Below are positions 10,888-19,108 of a stretch of DNA of 46,800 nucleotides, one piece after another; position 1 is the first letter of the stretch, and each line of letters starts with the position of its first letter. A program made the position numbers and the translations under genes. The notes under the pieces were generated by a model. That model saw nothing but the letters and a program-made list of their open reading frames with translations, ran no database searches and was not told where the DNA came from. Source of the DNA: Chara braunii (Eukaryota > Streptophyta > Charophyceae > Charales > Characeae); assembly GCA_003427395.1 (NCBI GenBank), contig BFEA01000297.1:1690969-1737768 (forward strand), given 5' to 3'.

Positions 10888-11055
10888 AAGCACTAGTAAA
10901 GAGGATCGGATCGAACGCCTGAATCTGGACGAGATTGGGGAGATGTGCAGGAAATCGAGATTGAACTGTTTTTCTGCATAAAACACATCCAGATTCAGGC
11001 ATTCCGATCTGCTTTGCTAGTGGGACATGGCCCCCGGAGCGCGGTTCCACTAGCA
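10888..11055. mobile_element. Family D foldback, diverged copy
   Basis: CACTAGTAAAGAGGATCGGA and CCGATCTGCTTTGCTAGTGG form the outer arms. Inside, CGCCTGAATCTGGACGAGAT and ACACATCCAGATTCAGGCAT form the inner hairpin. The right flank carries GGGACATGGCCCCCGG, the family D end. Confidence 0.7.
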
Positions 11056-11149
11056 AACGAGTCATGGACCATTATGACCCCTGCACGACAGGTTGAGAAA
11101 AGAAAAATAAATAAATTTAAAAATTAAAAGACAAAAAATATATATATAT

Positions 11150-11238
11150 CGTCACAAACAGAACTGCCCGGTAAACCGTAGGCAGAGAGAGAGAAGAGGA
11201 CAACAAACGAGGGGCTGTGACAAACTGTTTCGTCGGAA
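11150..11238 (-). mobile_element. Element R, truncated copy R1
   Basis: Runs from (TA)n-CGTCACAAACAGAACTGCCC to CAAACTGTTTCGTCGGA. In ribozyme sense (minus) it keeps only the 3' half of the hammerhead: stem II 3' strand TCCGAC, GAAA and CAGTTTG. It is head-to-tail with R2. Confidence 0.75.
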
Positions 11239-11249
11239 CGGACTATATA

Positions 11250-11346
11250 GTCAAACAGAGCTGCCTGGTAAACCGTAGGCAGAGAGGGAGAAAGGGAGAA
11301 GAGGACAACAAACGAGGGGCTGTGGCAAACTGTTTCGTCGGAGTTT
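11250..11346 (-). mobile_element. Element R, truncated copy R2
   Basis: Starts GTCAAACAGAGCTGCCTGGT next to TATA, contains the conserved GAAGAGGACAACAAACGAGG, and ends CTGTTTCGTCGGAGTTT running into (TA)n. Only the 3' half of the hammerhead remains. Confidence 0.78.
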
Positions 11347-11580
11347 ATATATATATATGGTGACGTCACAGTTTACTGAGCTCAACGCCCAGATTAGGTG
11401 TAGTAGGTGTCGGGGTGAAATCCAGCGACAGAAATGGCCAAAACCAGACCCCACCGCTGTCCTCCAGACCGCCCCTGCACTGATACCCGCTGACCCTGAA
11501 ATATCAAAGGCCTCAGGCCAGGCCAGAAAAAACTCACAGACCAGAAAAAAGTTTTTATTTTATTCGAAGTTCCATTCCAC

Positions 11581-11589
11581 CCCCCTTTC

Positions 11590-11618
<29 letters not shown>
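11581..11618. repeat. Poly-A tract
   Basis: A short CCCCCTTTC lead runs into about 30 A. No adjacent retrogene was identified. Confidence 0.85.
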
Positions 11619-11621
<3 letters not shown>

Positions 11622-11682
11622 TCCACACCAGTTCACAGCTTCTTCTCGAGCGGTGACGTGGCAAAAAGCTTGCTCTGGGCAT

Positions 11683-11949
11683 AGGGCCTCGCTCCACTGC
11701 TCACTGAACGTGCGAAATGAGAATGAATCTTCCGCTAGAACATGGGCAGATGCACCTCCCTACTTTTTTGTCTTTTGTGCATCTGGTGAGCCGTGGAGCG
11801 AGGTCCATACTCACCGCTGGGGCATCGCTCCACTACTCACCACGTGCACAAAAGACAAAAAACAAAAAATAGGGCGGTGCATCTGCCCATGTTCTAGCGG
11901 AAGATTCATTCTCATTTTGCACATTTGGTGAGTTGTGGAGCGCCGCCCT
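11683..11949. mobile_element. Family N foldback (267 bp)
   Basis: A long palindrome. The left arm has CGCTCCACTGCTCACTGAAC, GAGAATGAATCTTCCGCTAG and ATGGGCAGATGCACC. The right arm has the mirror GGTGCATCTGCCCAT, CTAGCGGAAGATTCATTCTC and GTGGAGCGCC. The inner arms pair as well (TTGTCTTTTGTGCATCTGG with the GTGCACAAAAGACAAA mirror). Related fragments lie at 39374-39446, about 39590-39612 and 39925-39975. Confidence 0.82.
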
Positions 11950-12023
11950 ACCGGTAGGCCCTTATAATCCCACAGATCCAGTCCTTCGGTGAATTAGCGA
12001 TTCTGCGATTTCAAGGGCCTACC

Positions 12024-12123
12024 CTTCTTCCCCCGAATACAACGTACGGTCATTATAGCTGTATTTAGATCGAAAGATACCCCAAATTCAGCTATAATGA
12101 CCGTACGTTGTATTTGGGGGAAG
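12024..12123. mobile_element. Family A foldback, best-preserved copy
   Basis: CTTCTTCCCCCGAATACAAC with GTTGTATTTGGGGGAAG, and GTACGGTCATTATAGCTGTA with its mirror GCTATAATGACCGTAC, give about 40-bp arms around a short centre. It is an almost perfect hairpin with no coding capacity. Confidence 0.88.
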
Positions 12124-12149
12124 ACTGTAGCGAGAGGAGTATCCTCTCG

Positions 12150-12212
12150 CGGGGGGGAGGGGGGGAGGGGGGGAGGGAAAAAAGAAAAAAAGAAAAAAAA
12201 AGAAAAAAAACT
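12150..12212. repeat. G-rich (GGGGGGA)n tract followed by A-rich tract
   Basis: Runs of seven to eight G separated by A, then AAAAAGAAAAA-type sequence. Low complexity. Confidence 0.9.
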
Positions 12213-12335
12213 CGCTAGGGAAGTTTTGCGATCGGCACCGTCGATTGTGAAGATCAAAATCTTCAACCGCTCCCCCGATAATATAGAACCCCTTAAAAAT
12301 TATATATCGTCAATCGTCAAAAGCATATATATATA

Positions 12336-12438
12336 GTCAAACAGAGCTGCCCGGTACAAACCGTAGTAGGCAGAGAGGGAGGGGGGGAGAAGAGGACAAC
12401 AAACGAGGGGCGGTGACAAACTGTTTCGTCGGAGTTTG
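12336..12438 (-). mobile_element. Element R, truncated copy R3
   Basis: GTCAAACAGAGCTGCCCGGT next to (TA)n through GAAGAGGACAACAAACGAGG to CTGTTTCGTCGGAGTTTG. Only the 3' half of the hammerhead remains. Both sides abut TATA or GTATAC sequence. Confidence 0.75.
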
Positions 12439-12537
12439 TATACGTATACATCGTCGAATATATATACTAACTGGATCCGATCATATCTTTCTAGCTCCTA
12501 AAACCGGCAGATAATACTAAACAGAAAGTTCAATATG

Positions 12538-12538
<1 letters not shown>

Positions 12539-12587
<49 letters not shown>

Positions 12588-12602
12588 CTGTTTTTCCTTC
12601 CT

Positions 12603-12674
<72 letters not shown>
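12539..12674. repeat. (CT)n - (CT)n(GT)n compound microsatellites
   Basis: Two CT runs separated by a short spacer, the second continuing into (GT)n. A further (GA)n lies at 12774-12808. Overlapping Leu/Ser- or Arg/Glu-repeat frames are artefacts of these repeats. Confidence 0.97.
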
Positions 12675-12676
<2 letters not shown>

Positions 12677-12770
12677 AGGGAGTCGCCCAGAGACGTAGAT
12701 GCACATGTCGCAAAAATTCATACTACACGTTCGACTGCATCCTGGCTCACGGAAGGAAAAACCGGACACA

Positions 12771-12812
<42 letters not shown>

Positions 12813-13019
12813 TGGCGCATTCTGTCGATGTCAACAGACCAACCAACCCGAAAAAGAAAAAAAACACAACCCTTTATCCCTTTTTTCGGCATAATCGGAT
12901 TTACCTACCGTCCTGCTTCCCCTCCTCCGCCTCTTTCCTGCGGTCTGCCCCCCCGGCGAGATTGAACGTGGCGTCACTATAGCCGCGGTCCTGACAAGAA
13001 TTGCGCATTATATTCAAAA

Positions 13020-13148
13020 CACTCCCCTCTGTCCTTCGGGACATCCGTTAAAATTGGAACGATACAGTGAATAAAGGGGTTTTTTTTTTTTTTTTTTCCG
13101 GGCAGAGAATGAAGATTAGCATGGCCCGTGCGCATGGATGACACGCAT

Positions 13149-13190
<42 letters not shown>

Positions 13191-13200
13191 CTCCTCTTTG
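13020..13200 (+). pseudogene. U6 snRNA retropseudogene, interrupted, with poly-A tail
   Basis: U6-like sequence starts at 13031 (GTCCTTCGGGACATCCGTTA), continues AAAATTGGAACGATACAG, is broken by a 30-odd-base T-rich insertion, and resumes AGAATGAAGATTAGCATGGC through GGATGACACGCATAAAT to a poly-A tail. The flanks CACTCCCCTCTG (from 13020) and CACTCCTCTTTG (ending 13200) look like an imperfect target-site duplication. The interruption and the lost 3' end indicate it is not functional. Confidence 0.85.
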
Positions 13201-13232
13201 GTTTACTTTCGAGAACGATCATTACCACTCTG

Positions 13233-13345
13233 CTGACCGACCACGCGTTCTATTCGAAAACAAACACTGAGTGTTGGAAAGGTCTCGAAGCTTCCACACT
13301 CGTTTTCTGAGTGTTTGTTTTCGAATATAACGCGTAGTCGGTCAG
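13233..13345. repeat. Long hairpin with ~36-bp arms
   Basis: CTGACCGACCACGCGTTCTA, continuing TTCGAAAACAAACACT, is mirrored by AGTGTTTGTTTTCGAATATA ending CGCGTAGTCGGTCAG with few mismatches. A secondary hairpin at the centre surrounds CTCGAAGCTTCCACACT. A small foldback element is plausible. Confidence 0.85.
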
Positions 13346-13354
13346 ACCTTTGCA

Positions 13355-13560
13355 GCTAATCCCCGCAAGAGTGTTGAATGTTTAAGCATTCCTCGTTACA
13401 TATATATAATTAAATTACATAATAATTAAATTACATAAAAATGAATTATATAAAAGAATTAAATTAAAATACAGAAATAAGCAAAACAATTATATAATAA
13501 TCAACACTCTTTTGTCTGCTAACCCCCGCAAGAGTGTTGAATGCTGGACCATTCCTCGTT
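13355..13560. repeat. ~163-bp direct repeat with AT-rich spacer
   Basis: GCTAATCCCCGCAAGAGTGT with GAATG and CATTCCTCGTTAC at 13355 recurs as GCTAACCCCCGCAAGAGTGT at 13518, each followed by very AT-rich DNA. Confidence 0.8.
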
Positions 13561-13977
13561 ACTTATACTTAATTAAACTATATAATATTCAACTATACGA
13601 AGTGTATAATTAAAATATATAAATACTAAATAAGTAAATCAATTAATTAATATGTAATTTATTTAAAAATTAGTTATATTCTGTTGACTTCAGTAAAGCC
13701 GCTGGGGAAGGTCTGCGACGATCTGTTTGCAAGATTCCCTCATTAGGTGTTATTTATTATTATTTTTTTTTTCTTTTTCTTTTGGTTGCATAAAGCACCA
13801 GTTGTTGAGAACCTTCTGCTTCTGCGGCGGCCTAGAAGTTCTTCCACCATTAATGTATCGGACCCGATGCAGACAGGTCGATACATCCAAAACGTAAAAG
13901 AGAAAAAATAATAACAGGAAAAAAGAAAACGGAAAAAAAGAAAAAACGCAGCCGACTGGTTCTTTTATTTCAACGAT

Positions 13978-14400
13978 AACCATTTGCAAATATTTGTTAA
14001 ATTGATTTTAACCTCCACATACCAGTGCCACGTGGCAACGATCGCTGGCCTGTGAGACATCGTTATGCGTTTGATTGATGCCTTGTGAATCATAAGCTTG
14101 ATTGGATTGCCTATGGTTAACCATTTGCAAATATTTGTTAAATTAATTTTAACCTCCACATACCAGTGCCACGTGGCAACGATCGCTGGCCTCTGAGAGT
14201 TATCGTTATGCGTTTGATTGATGCCTTGTGCATCATAAGCTTGATTGGATTGCGAGTTAATCTCCACATACAAGTGCCTTTTCCGTCCCTTGAGCAGCTC
14301 ATCGAACTTTTTATGCCTATGGTTACCGTTATGCGTTTGGTTGATGCCTTGTGAATCAAAAGCTTGATTGGATTGCCTATGGTTATCTCACTATCCCTCT
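13978..14400. repeat. ~141-bp tandem satellite, three imperfect units
   Basis: AACCATTTGCAAATATTTGT starts at 13978 and 14119, and CGTTATGCGTTTGATTGATG recurs three times, with a truncated third unit. Short repeated peptides on the minus strand are consequences of this array. Confidence 0.88.
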
Positions 14401-14490
14401 GAGAGTGCCAAGAGAGGGCAAGTCAAAACGACTCAAAGAAGCATCTTCTGTAGTATTCCACTTTTTTATTATTATTATTATTATATATAT

Positions 14491-14840
14491 CGTCAAACAG
14501 AACTGCGCGGTAAACCGTCGGCAGAGAGGGAGGGAGAAGACTCAGAAGAGGACAAAAAAACAAACGAGGGAGGGAGGGGCTGTGACGCACAGACTGTTTC
14601 TTGGAAGGAGTTTCACCTACCTACTCATCAGGAGGAGGCTGCACCCTCAAAAACAGTCTGCAGAATCCCCTAACTGATTACACTGTAAGTGATATAATCC
14701 ACCTTAACCCCGGTTGTGGTTAAGCATCAACCATCTGCCCGACAACTGATACTACCCTAAGGTGGTGGGGACCACCAACCACTGCCCTCAAGGTACCTGT
14801 GACGAGAATCAAAGCAGACTATCACAAACGCACACCAGAT
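14491..14840 (-). mobile_element. Element R, full-length copy R4 (~350 bp), hammerhead-bearing
   Basis: Bounded at the left by (TA)n-CGTCAAACAG and at the right by CACACCAGA, the same two boundaries as R10 and R6. In ribozyme (minus) sense the order is: TCTGGTGTG end; a hairpin in GGTTGGTGGTCCCCACCACC; TTAACCACAACCGGGGTTAA; the hammerhead core; then pyrimidine-rich CCTCGTTTG...CTCTTC...CTCTCTGCC; and TGTTTGACG at the TATA end. It has no protein-coding capacity. The length and type III ribozyme resemble the LTRs of plant retrozymes. That identity is inference. Confidence 0.75.
14590..14660 (-). ncRNA. Type III hammerhead ribozyme motif, copy R4
   Basis: On the minus strand CAGACTGT pairs exactly (8 bp) with ACAGTCTG as stem III. 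CTGATGA and GAAA are present. Stem II is GGTAGG/CCTTCC with one mismatch. Stem I is GAGG/CCTC, but three extra T separate it from the predicted cleavage position and a CTC insertion precedes CTGATGA. The core is recognisable; activity is doubtful. Confidence 0.6.
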
Positions 14841-14865
14841 TTAATATACATACATATATACACAT

Positions 14866-14990
14866 AGGGTTCAGCCTCCTGATGAGTCGGTGAAACTCCG
14901 ACGAAACAGTTTGCCACAGGCCCTCGTTTGTTGTCCTCTTCTCTTCTCCCTCTCTGCCTACGGTTTACCGGGCAGCTCTGTTTGACGATA
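14866..14990 (+). mobile_element. Element R, inverted partial copy R5
   Basis: Opposite in orientation to R4, 25 bp away. Starts AGGGTTCAGCCTCCTGATGA, contains the complete core (CTGATGA, stem II GTCGG/CCGAC, GAAACAGT) at 14866-14910, and runs to CTGTTTGACGATATATATA. The stem III 5' strand is missing. The copy begins within about one base of the predicted self-cleavage site. Confidence 0.72.
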
Positions 14991-15008
14991 TATATATAAA
15001 ATTGTAAA

Positions 15009-15070
15009 TATATATATCGTCACATAAATATCAGAGCGCAAAGGCGAAAAAAACAGAAGAAAAATCGTTC
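15009..15070. repeat. Family C repeat beginning (TA)n-CGTCACA
   Basis: (TA)n-CGTCACATAAATATCAGAG then GCGCAAAGGCGAAAAAAACAG. The same string occurs at 18568-18620, 21505-21560 and, inverted, at 18118-18160, 18788-18830 and 21668-21700. It shares with element R a junction of the form TATATCGTCA. Confidence 0.7.
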
Positions 15071-15085
15071 GTTTTTTCCTTATTT

Positions 15086-15155
15086 ATGGACGTACTTACA
15101 GTCAGATTCATCAAAGTAGAGCGTGATTACGGCCAGATACGTTTGAGATTGTACA
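15086..15155. repeat. Family E motif pair
   Basis: GGACGTACTTACAGTCAGAT and GCGTGATTACGGCCAGATAC are two family E motif copies (compare 25222-25306). Confidence 0.55.
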
Positions 15156-15354
15156 AGTTTGTAACGGAGAATTTGTTTCTGTCCGTTTCGGAAAAACGGA
15201 GAATATTTCGTCGGTGTACAAGGGGTTGTAGTTGGTGTACAGCTGAGACTTTTCAGATAGGACAAAAGAAAAATGGATAAAAGAGACAAATGGATAAACA
15301 GACACAGAGACGGACGATCTGATAACTAGATATAGAATATGACCGCACTGCATT

Positions 15355-15433
15355 AATGATCCGCCGATCTCAAGAATCGAACACGCGACCTCCCACATGG
15401 GAGTTGCAAGATCAACCAAACGGCTAAAAGCTC
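15355..15433 (-). ncRNA. tRNA-like sequence, probably a tRNA-derived SINE head
   Basis: On the minus strand TAGCCGTTTGG (15416-15426) matches box A and GTGTTCGATTC (15374-15384) matches box B. Between them CTCCCATGTGGGAG can form a hairpin. The cloverleaf is imperfect: position 33 would not be T and the acceptor ends do not pair well. I call a tRNA-derived sequence rather than a working tRNA gene. Confidence 0.5.
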
Positions 15434-15459
15434 ATTTGGATAAAACTGGAAAAAAAAAA

Positions 15460-16090
15460 TACATGGATCCGTGGATGAATCAAGGGATTAGATAGATCGA
15501 TGGAATAACTGGAAAAGAGATGGATCCATGGATTAGAGGGATGGATGGATGGATCGATGGTATGACTGGGCAAGATGAATCCATGGATTAGATGGATCGA
15601 TGGTCTGCCCAGAAAATAGATGGATCCATGGTAATCAATGTCTCGATGGACGTGTCGATGGATGGATAGATGGATGGATAGATGGATGGATCGATGAATG
15701 GATCGATGGTATAACTGGAAAACAGATGGATCCATGGATTAGATGGATCGATGGTATGCCCGCAAAATAGATGGAGACATGGAGTAGATGGATGGATGGA
15801 TCGATCGACGGATGGATCGATAGTATAACTCGAAAAGATCTGGATCCATGGATTAGGTGGATTGATGGATTAGGTGGATTGATGGATTAGGTGGATTGAC
15901 GGATGGATCGATGGTATGGCTGAAAAGTAGACGGATCCATCGATGGAACCATGTGGATCCATGGATTAGATGGATCGATGGTATAACTGGACAATAGATG
16001 GATCCATGGATGAGTCAAAAAAAAAAAAAGGATAGCCGGTTGAGATGGACTACATTTTATGGATGGATGGATGGATGGATGGATGGATAA
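15460..16090. repeat. (GGAT)n-derived satellite
   Basis: Degenerate GGATGGATCGATGG arrays with a higher-order unit of the form GGTATAACTGGAAAA...GATGGATCCATGGATTAGAT recur about every 80-120 bp and end in pure (GGAT)n. The Ile/His/Pro/Ser-repeat frames on the minus strand are repeat translations. Confidence 0.93.
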
Positions 16091-16206
16091 ACAAATACAC
16101 AGATTGCTTAGTAAAACACAAGGGAGGATATTGTCCCCCAAAGAAAGAAACCCAGCCAGCCAGAGTCCACTCTACTCTACTGTACTCAACCGTTGATACA
16201 CCCACA

Positions 16207-16247
16207 AGATTAGATTAGATTAGATTAGATTAGATTATAGATTAGAT
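16207..16247. repeat. (ATTAG)n microsatellite
   Basis: Pentanucleotide ATTAG run, also seen at 25676-25695 and 25865-25955. It is not a canonical telomere repeat. Confidence 0.93.
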
Positions 16248-16295
16248 GGATGTGGTGATGTGCACCCAGCCACACTTGACCGCGGATAGGTACTA

Positions 16296-16395
16296 CCGTC
16301 TTCCCCCGAACATAACGCACGCTGATAATGATTGCACACAAGCTATATTTCAGGTCAGGTACAGCCAAAATGAGGGTGCGTAGTCTTCAGTGGAA
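16296..16395. mobile_element. Family A foldback, strongly diverged copy
   Basis: TACCGTCTTCCCCCGAACAT at the left and GTGGAAGACGGTA at the right, with remnants ACGCACGCTGATAATGATTG and AGCTATATTTCAGG inside. TACCGTCTTCC pairs with GGAAGACGGTA. Confidence 0.65.
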
Positions 16396-16552
16396 GACGG
16401 TAGATAGGTAGCCAATACAGACCTTTAGGTGAATGTTCTGCCTCGAAAAATAACATCTAAAATTTGGTAGATGTCCCGACCGTGTTCATGTCCCGACCGT
16501 ATTATCTACGTAGATGTCCCGACCGTATTATCCAGAATATGGATACGATCGT

Positions 16553-16624
16553 ATTATCCAAATGGGGCTGCACCCAGACGGTGTCACCTTTAAATAAGCT
16601 TGGTGCAGCCCCATTTGGTAATAC
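16553..16624. repeat. Hairpin with perfect 17-bp arms
   Basis: CCAAATGGGGCTGCACC (16558-16574) is the exact reverse complement of 16602-16618, and flanking TATTA/TAATA extends it with one bulge. Upstream, ATGTCCCGACCGTATTATC is repeated three times (16465-16533) and shares the GTATTATCCA end. Confidence 0.85.
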
Positions 16625-16745
16625 AGAAAGAATATAAGCGCCGGGACAGCGTCCCACTACCTGAAAAGATGTTTTTTTACCTGGATTTTTTTTTTTTTTC
16701 TTCCCGGCTATCAGTGCAAAAATATCTCAAGTGTTTTTTTTCTTT

Positions 16746-16916
<171 letters not shown>

Positions 16917-17106
16917 GTAAGATGGATAAAGACAAGACAAGGAATAACGCGAAACAATGATTAGCAGATAATAACTAACAGTTGTACTCAAATTAGATTA
17001 GAGTCTTCTCATCCTCATCCTTCGCTAGGGACGGATGCGAACTATATACTTCTACGATTGTTAATTCTTAAAAAAAAAAAAAAAAGTCAAATTTCGTATA
17101 TCAGTA

Positions 17107-17189
17107 CCTTGGGAGATCCGTTAAGATTGCAACGATACACAGAAGATTGGCACGTATGACACACATAAAAAAAAAAAAAAAAAAAAAAA
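17107..17189 (+). pseudogene. U6 snRNA retropseudogene, short, with poly-A tail
   Basis: CTTGGGAGATCCGTTAAGAT, TGCAACGATACACAGAAGAT, TGGCACGTATGACACACAT and then 23 A. This is the U6 order (GACATCCG, AAAATTGGAACGATACAGAGAAGATT, GATGACACGCA) with a deletion across the GGCCCCTGCGCAAG portion. No clear target-site duplication was found. Confidence 0.75.
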
Positions 17190-17319
17190 CCATATTATAT
17201 TTACATTAACAAAATAATTTTGTATAACTTAAAAGTGTAATATATATTATATTCCAGTCTAGTAAAGCACAGTATGTTTGATTTGTTATATATTATTTCA
17301 TTATATATTATCCACGGAT

Positions 17320-17645
17320 ATCAATCAATCAATCGACTCACTCACCAGTCAGATCGTTTGCCATCTGGGCCATCATGATAATTGATGATGAATTGATTGA
17401 TTGATTGATTGATTGATTGATCGATGATGAATTTGATTGAATCGATTGAAGAGGATAAATTTCATTGATTGATGAATGATGATCAATTTCATTCATTAAT
17501 TATGAATTAGATTCATCGGTGATGAATTTGATTGAATCGATTGATGATGAATTTGATAGACTGATTGATTGCTTGCTTGCTTGATTGATTGCTTGATTGC
17601 TTGCTTGCTTGATTGATTGATTGATTGATTGATCAATCGATGATG
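17320..17645. repeat. (GATT)n satellite
   Basis: GATTGATT arrays interleaved with GATGATGAATTTGATTGAAT and GCTTGCTT units. The Ser/Ile/Asn/Gln minus-strand frame is a repeat translation. Confidence 0.93.
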
Positions 17646-17894
17646 ATGATGGCGCCAACAATGGTACGAATGATAAGATCTCCAACGGCCAACAGCAAAT
17701 CGCCACCGTTAATTTCATCTAATCAATCAACGAACGCCAAGTTCTCTTCTTGTCTCTATATCTGAGTCATATAACATAGTAGGAAATAAATATTTAGTAC
17801 AGTAAAATAAATAAATAAACAAATAACAAAATTAAACTAAAAATTACAAATCAGTAAATAATATACTAGAGGATAGAAAATAAAAATATATATG

Positions 17895-17992
17895 TACTAC
17901 TGTACGTTGCCACTTGTACGCACCCTCGTACGAGTACGGATTCGTACTTTTGTACTCGTACGCTACTCGTACGCTAGGGGCCCCGTACGAGT
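17895..17992. repeat. CGTACG-rich palindromic micro-repeat
   Basis: CGTACG, CTCGTACGAG and CTCGTACGCTA occur repeatedly within about 100 bp, ending GGGGCCCCGTACGAG. Confidence 0.8.
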
Positions 17993-18058
17993 TCTTTTTT
18001 TTCTTAATCCGGTATTGTTTTTATTTTTGTTCTCAAATTCTAATAAGAATCTGAAGAC

Positions 18059-18096
18059 CTGTCTCTTATACACATCTAGATGTGTATAAGAGACAG
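18059..18096. other. Sequencing artefact: Nextera mate-pair junction adapter
   Basis: CTGTCTCTTATACACATCT (18059-18077) is directly followed by its reverse complement AGATGTGTATAAGAGACAG (18078-18096). This is the engineered 19-bp Tn5 mosaic end in the exact back-to-back form of the Nextera mate-pair circularisation junction. It is laboratory sequence left in the assembly, not genome. Frames crossing it read LLYTSRCV and MCIRDS, which are adapter translations. Confidence 0.98.
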
Positions 18097-18097
18097 C

Positions 18098-18333
18098 TAT
18101 ATGTCTGTATACATATACATATATCGTGCGCTCTCTGATATTTCTGTGACGATATATATATTGTCACACTGTGAAGGCAAAAAAAAAGCAAAACAAGAAA
18201 AGGAAAAGAAGGATTATCGTCAAACAGAGCTGCCCGATAAACCGAAAGGGAGAGAGGTAGGGAGAAGAGGACAACAAACGAGGGAGGGGCTGTGACAAAC
18301 TGTTTCGTCGGAGTTTCACCGACTCATCAGGAG
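18098..18333. repeat. Near-exact duplicate of 18767-19003, probably a misassembly
   Basis: Begins directly after the adapter and matches the second copy at an offset of 669 bp. I found only two differences in about 235 bp (cGTCGG/aGTCGG and CCGaCTC/CCGgCTC). Both copies hold an inverted family C piece and an element R left part. Other repeats of these families in the window are far more diverged. Confidence 0.9.
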
Positions 18334-18435
18334 GCTGAACCCTNAACAGTCTGCANAATCCCCTCACTGATTACACTGTAAATGATAANCTACNTTAACC
18401 AAAATCAAAGTAGACTATCACTCACCCACACCAGA
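18218..18435 (-). mobile_element. Element R, copy R6 (internally deleted), best hammerhead
   Basis: CGTCAAACAGAGCTGCCCGA through the ribozyme to CCCACACCAGA, with most of the TTAACCCCGGTTGTGG middle deleted relative to R4. Five N bases (18344, 18356, 18389, 18394, 18436) mark low-quality assembly here. Confidence 0.7.
18296..18353 (-). ncRNA. Type III hammerhead ribozyme motif, copy R6 (complete)
   Basis: Minus strand, in order: CAGACTGT (stem III 5', ending in the T16.1 position), T (cleavage residue), stem I NAGG-GTTCAG-CCTC where N is G if the plus-strand N at 18344 is C as in the sister copies, CTGATGA, stem II GTCGG-TGAAACT-CCGAC, GAAA, and CAGTTTG closing stem III (8 bp including A15.1, one G-U pair). 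All conserved core residues are present. The topology opens at stem III, hence type III. Function is untested. Confidence 0.75.
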
Positions 18436-18567
18436 NGGAAAACTCTACAGACTGTCGGTTCACACCCCATCGCAAGCCAGCAAAACATCCACGAAACAAA
18501 GAAAGGTCTGTCACAGCCAAAAAATACACTCCAGACACGCCGCTGGCACTATGTATATATATATATA

Positions 18568-18765
18568 TCGTCACACCGTGTAGCGGAGCGCAAAGGCGAA
18601 AAAAGACAGAACAAAAAAGGAAAGAAGAAAGGAAGGAAAGCTCCACCTGGTCATCACCTCTGACGTACAAGGCCGGCCACGTGGATGACAGACAGGTTGA
18701 GCACCGGCTGCCGCCATCCCCCGGTGTCACAAGGACCCACTTGCACGCAGACAAAAGCCACGTAT
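18568..18765. repeat. Family C repeat plus CCACGTGGATG block
   Basis: CGTCACACCGTGTAGCGGAG, GCGCAAAGGCGAAAAAAGAC, then GTACAAGGCCGGCCACGTGG and GACCCACTTGCACGCAGACA. The second half recurs at 19109-19205 and its beginning at 21600-21612. Confidence 0.75.
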
Positions 18766-18886
18766 ATATATGTCTGTATACATATACATATATCGTGCGC
18801 TCTCTGATATTTCTGTGACGATATATATATTGTCACACTGTGAAGGCAAAAAAAAAGCAAAACAAGAAAAGGAAAAGAAGGATTAT

Positions 18887-19002
18887 CGTCAAACAGAGCT
18901 GCCCGATAAACCGAAAGGGAGAGAGGTAGGGAGAAGAGGACAACAAACGAGGGAGGGGCTGTGACAAACTGTTTAGTCGGAGTTTCACCGGCTCATCAGG
19001 AG
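18887..19002 (-). mobile_element. Element R, truncated copy R7
   Basis: CGTCAAACAGAGCTGCCCGA to TTTCACCGGCTCATCAGGAG. It breaks inside stem I of the hammerhead and is joined to a family C sequence (TATCAGAGCGCAAATGCG). GAAA has become TAAA (CTAAACAG), so it is inactive. Confidence 0.75.
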
Positions 19003-19108
19003 TATCAGAGCGCAAATGCGAACAAAAAAGAAAAAAGAAAAAAAACAGGAAAAAATGAATTCAGTTTTTTTTCTTCTTCCTTATATAACTCCCCCTGTTC
19101 AGAACCTC

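Noticed and set aside
18080-18295. 71-codon frame beginning MCIRDS
   Set aside because: It starts inside the Nextera adapter and its remainder duplicates the frame at 18770-18964. It is an artefact.
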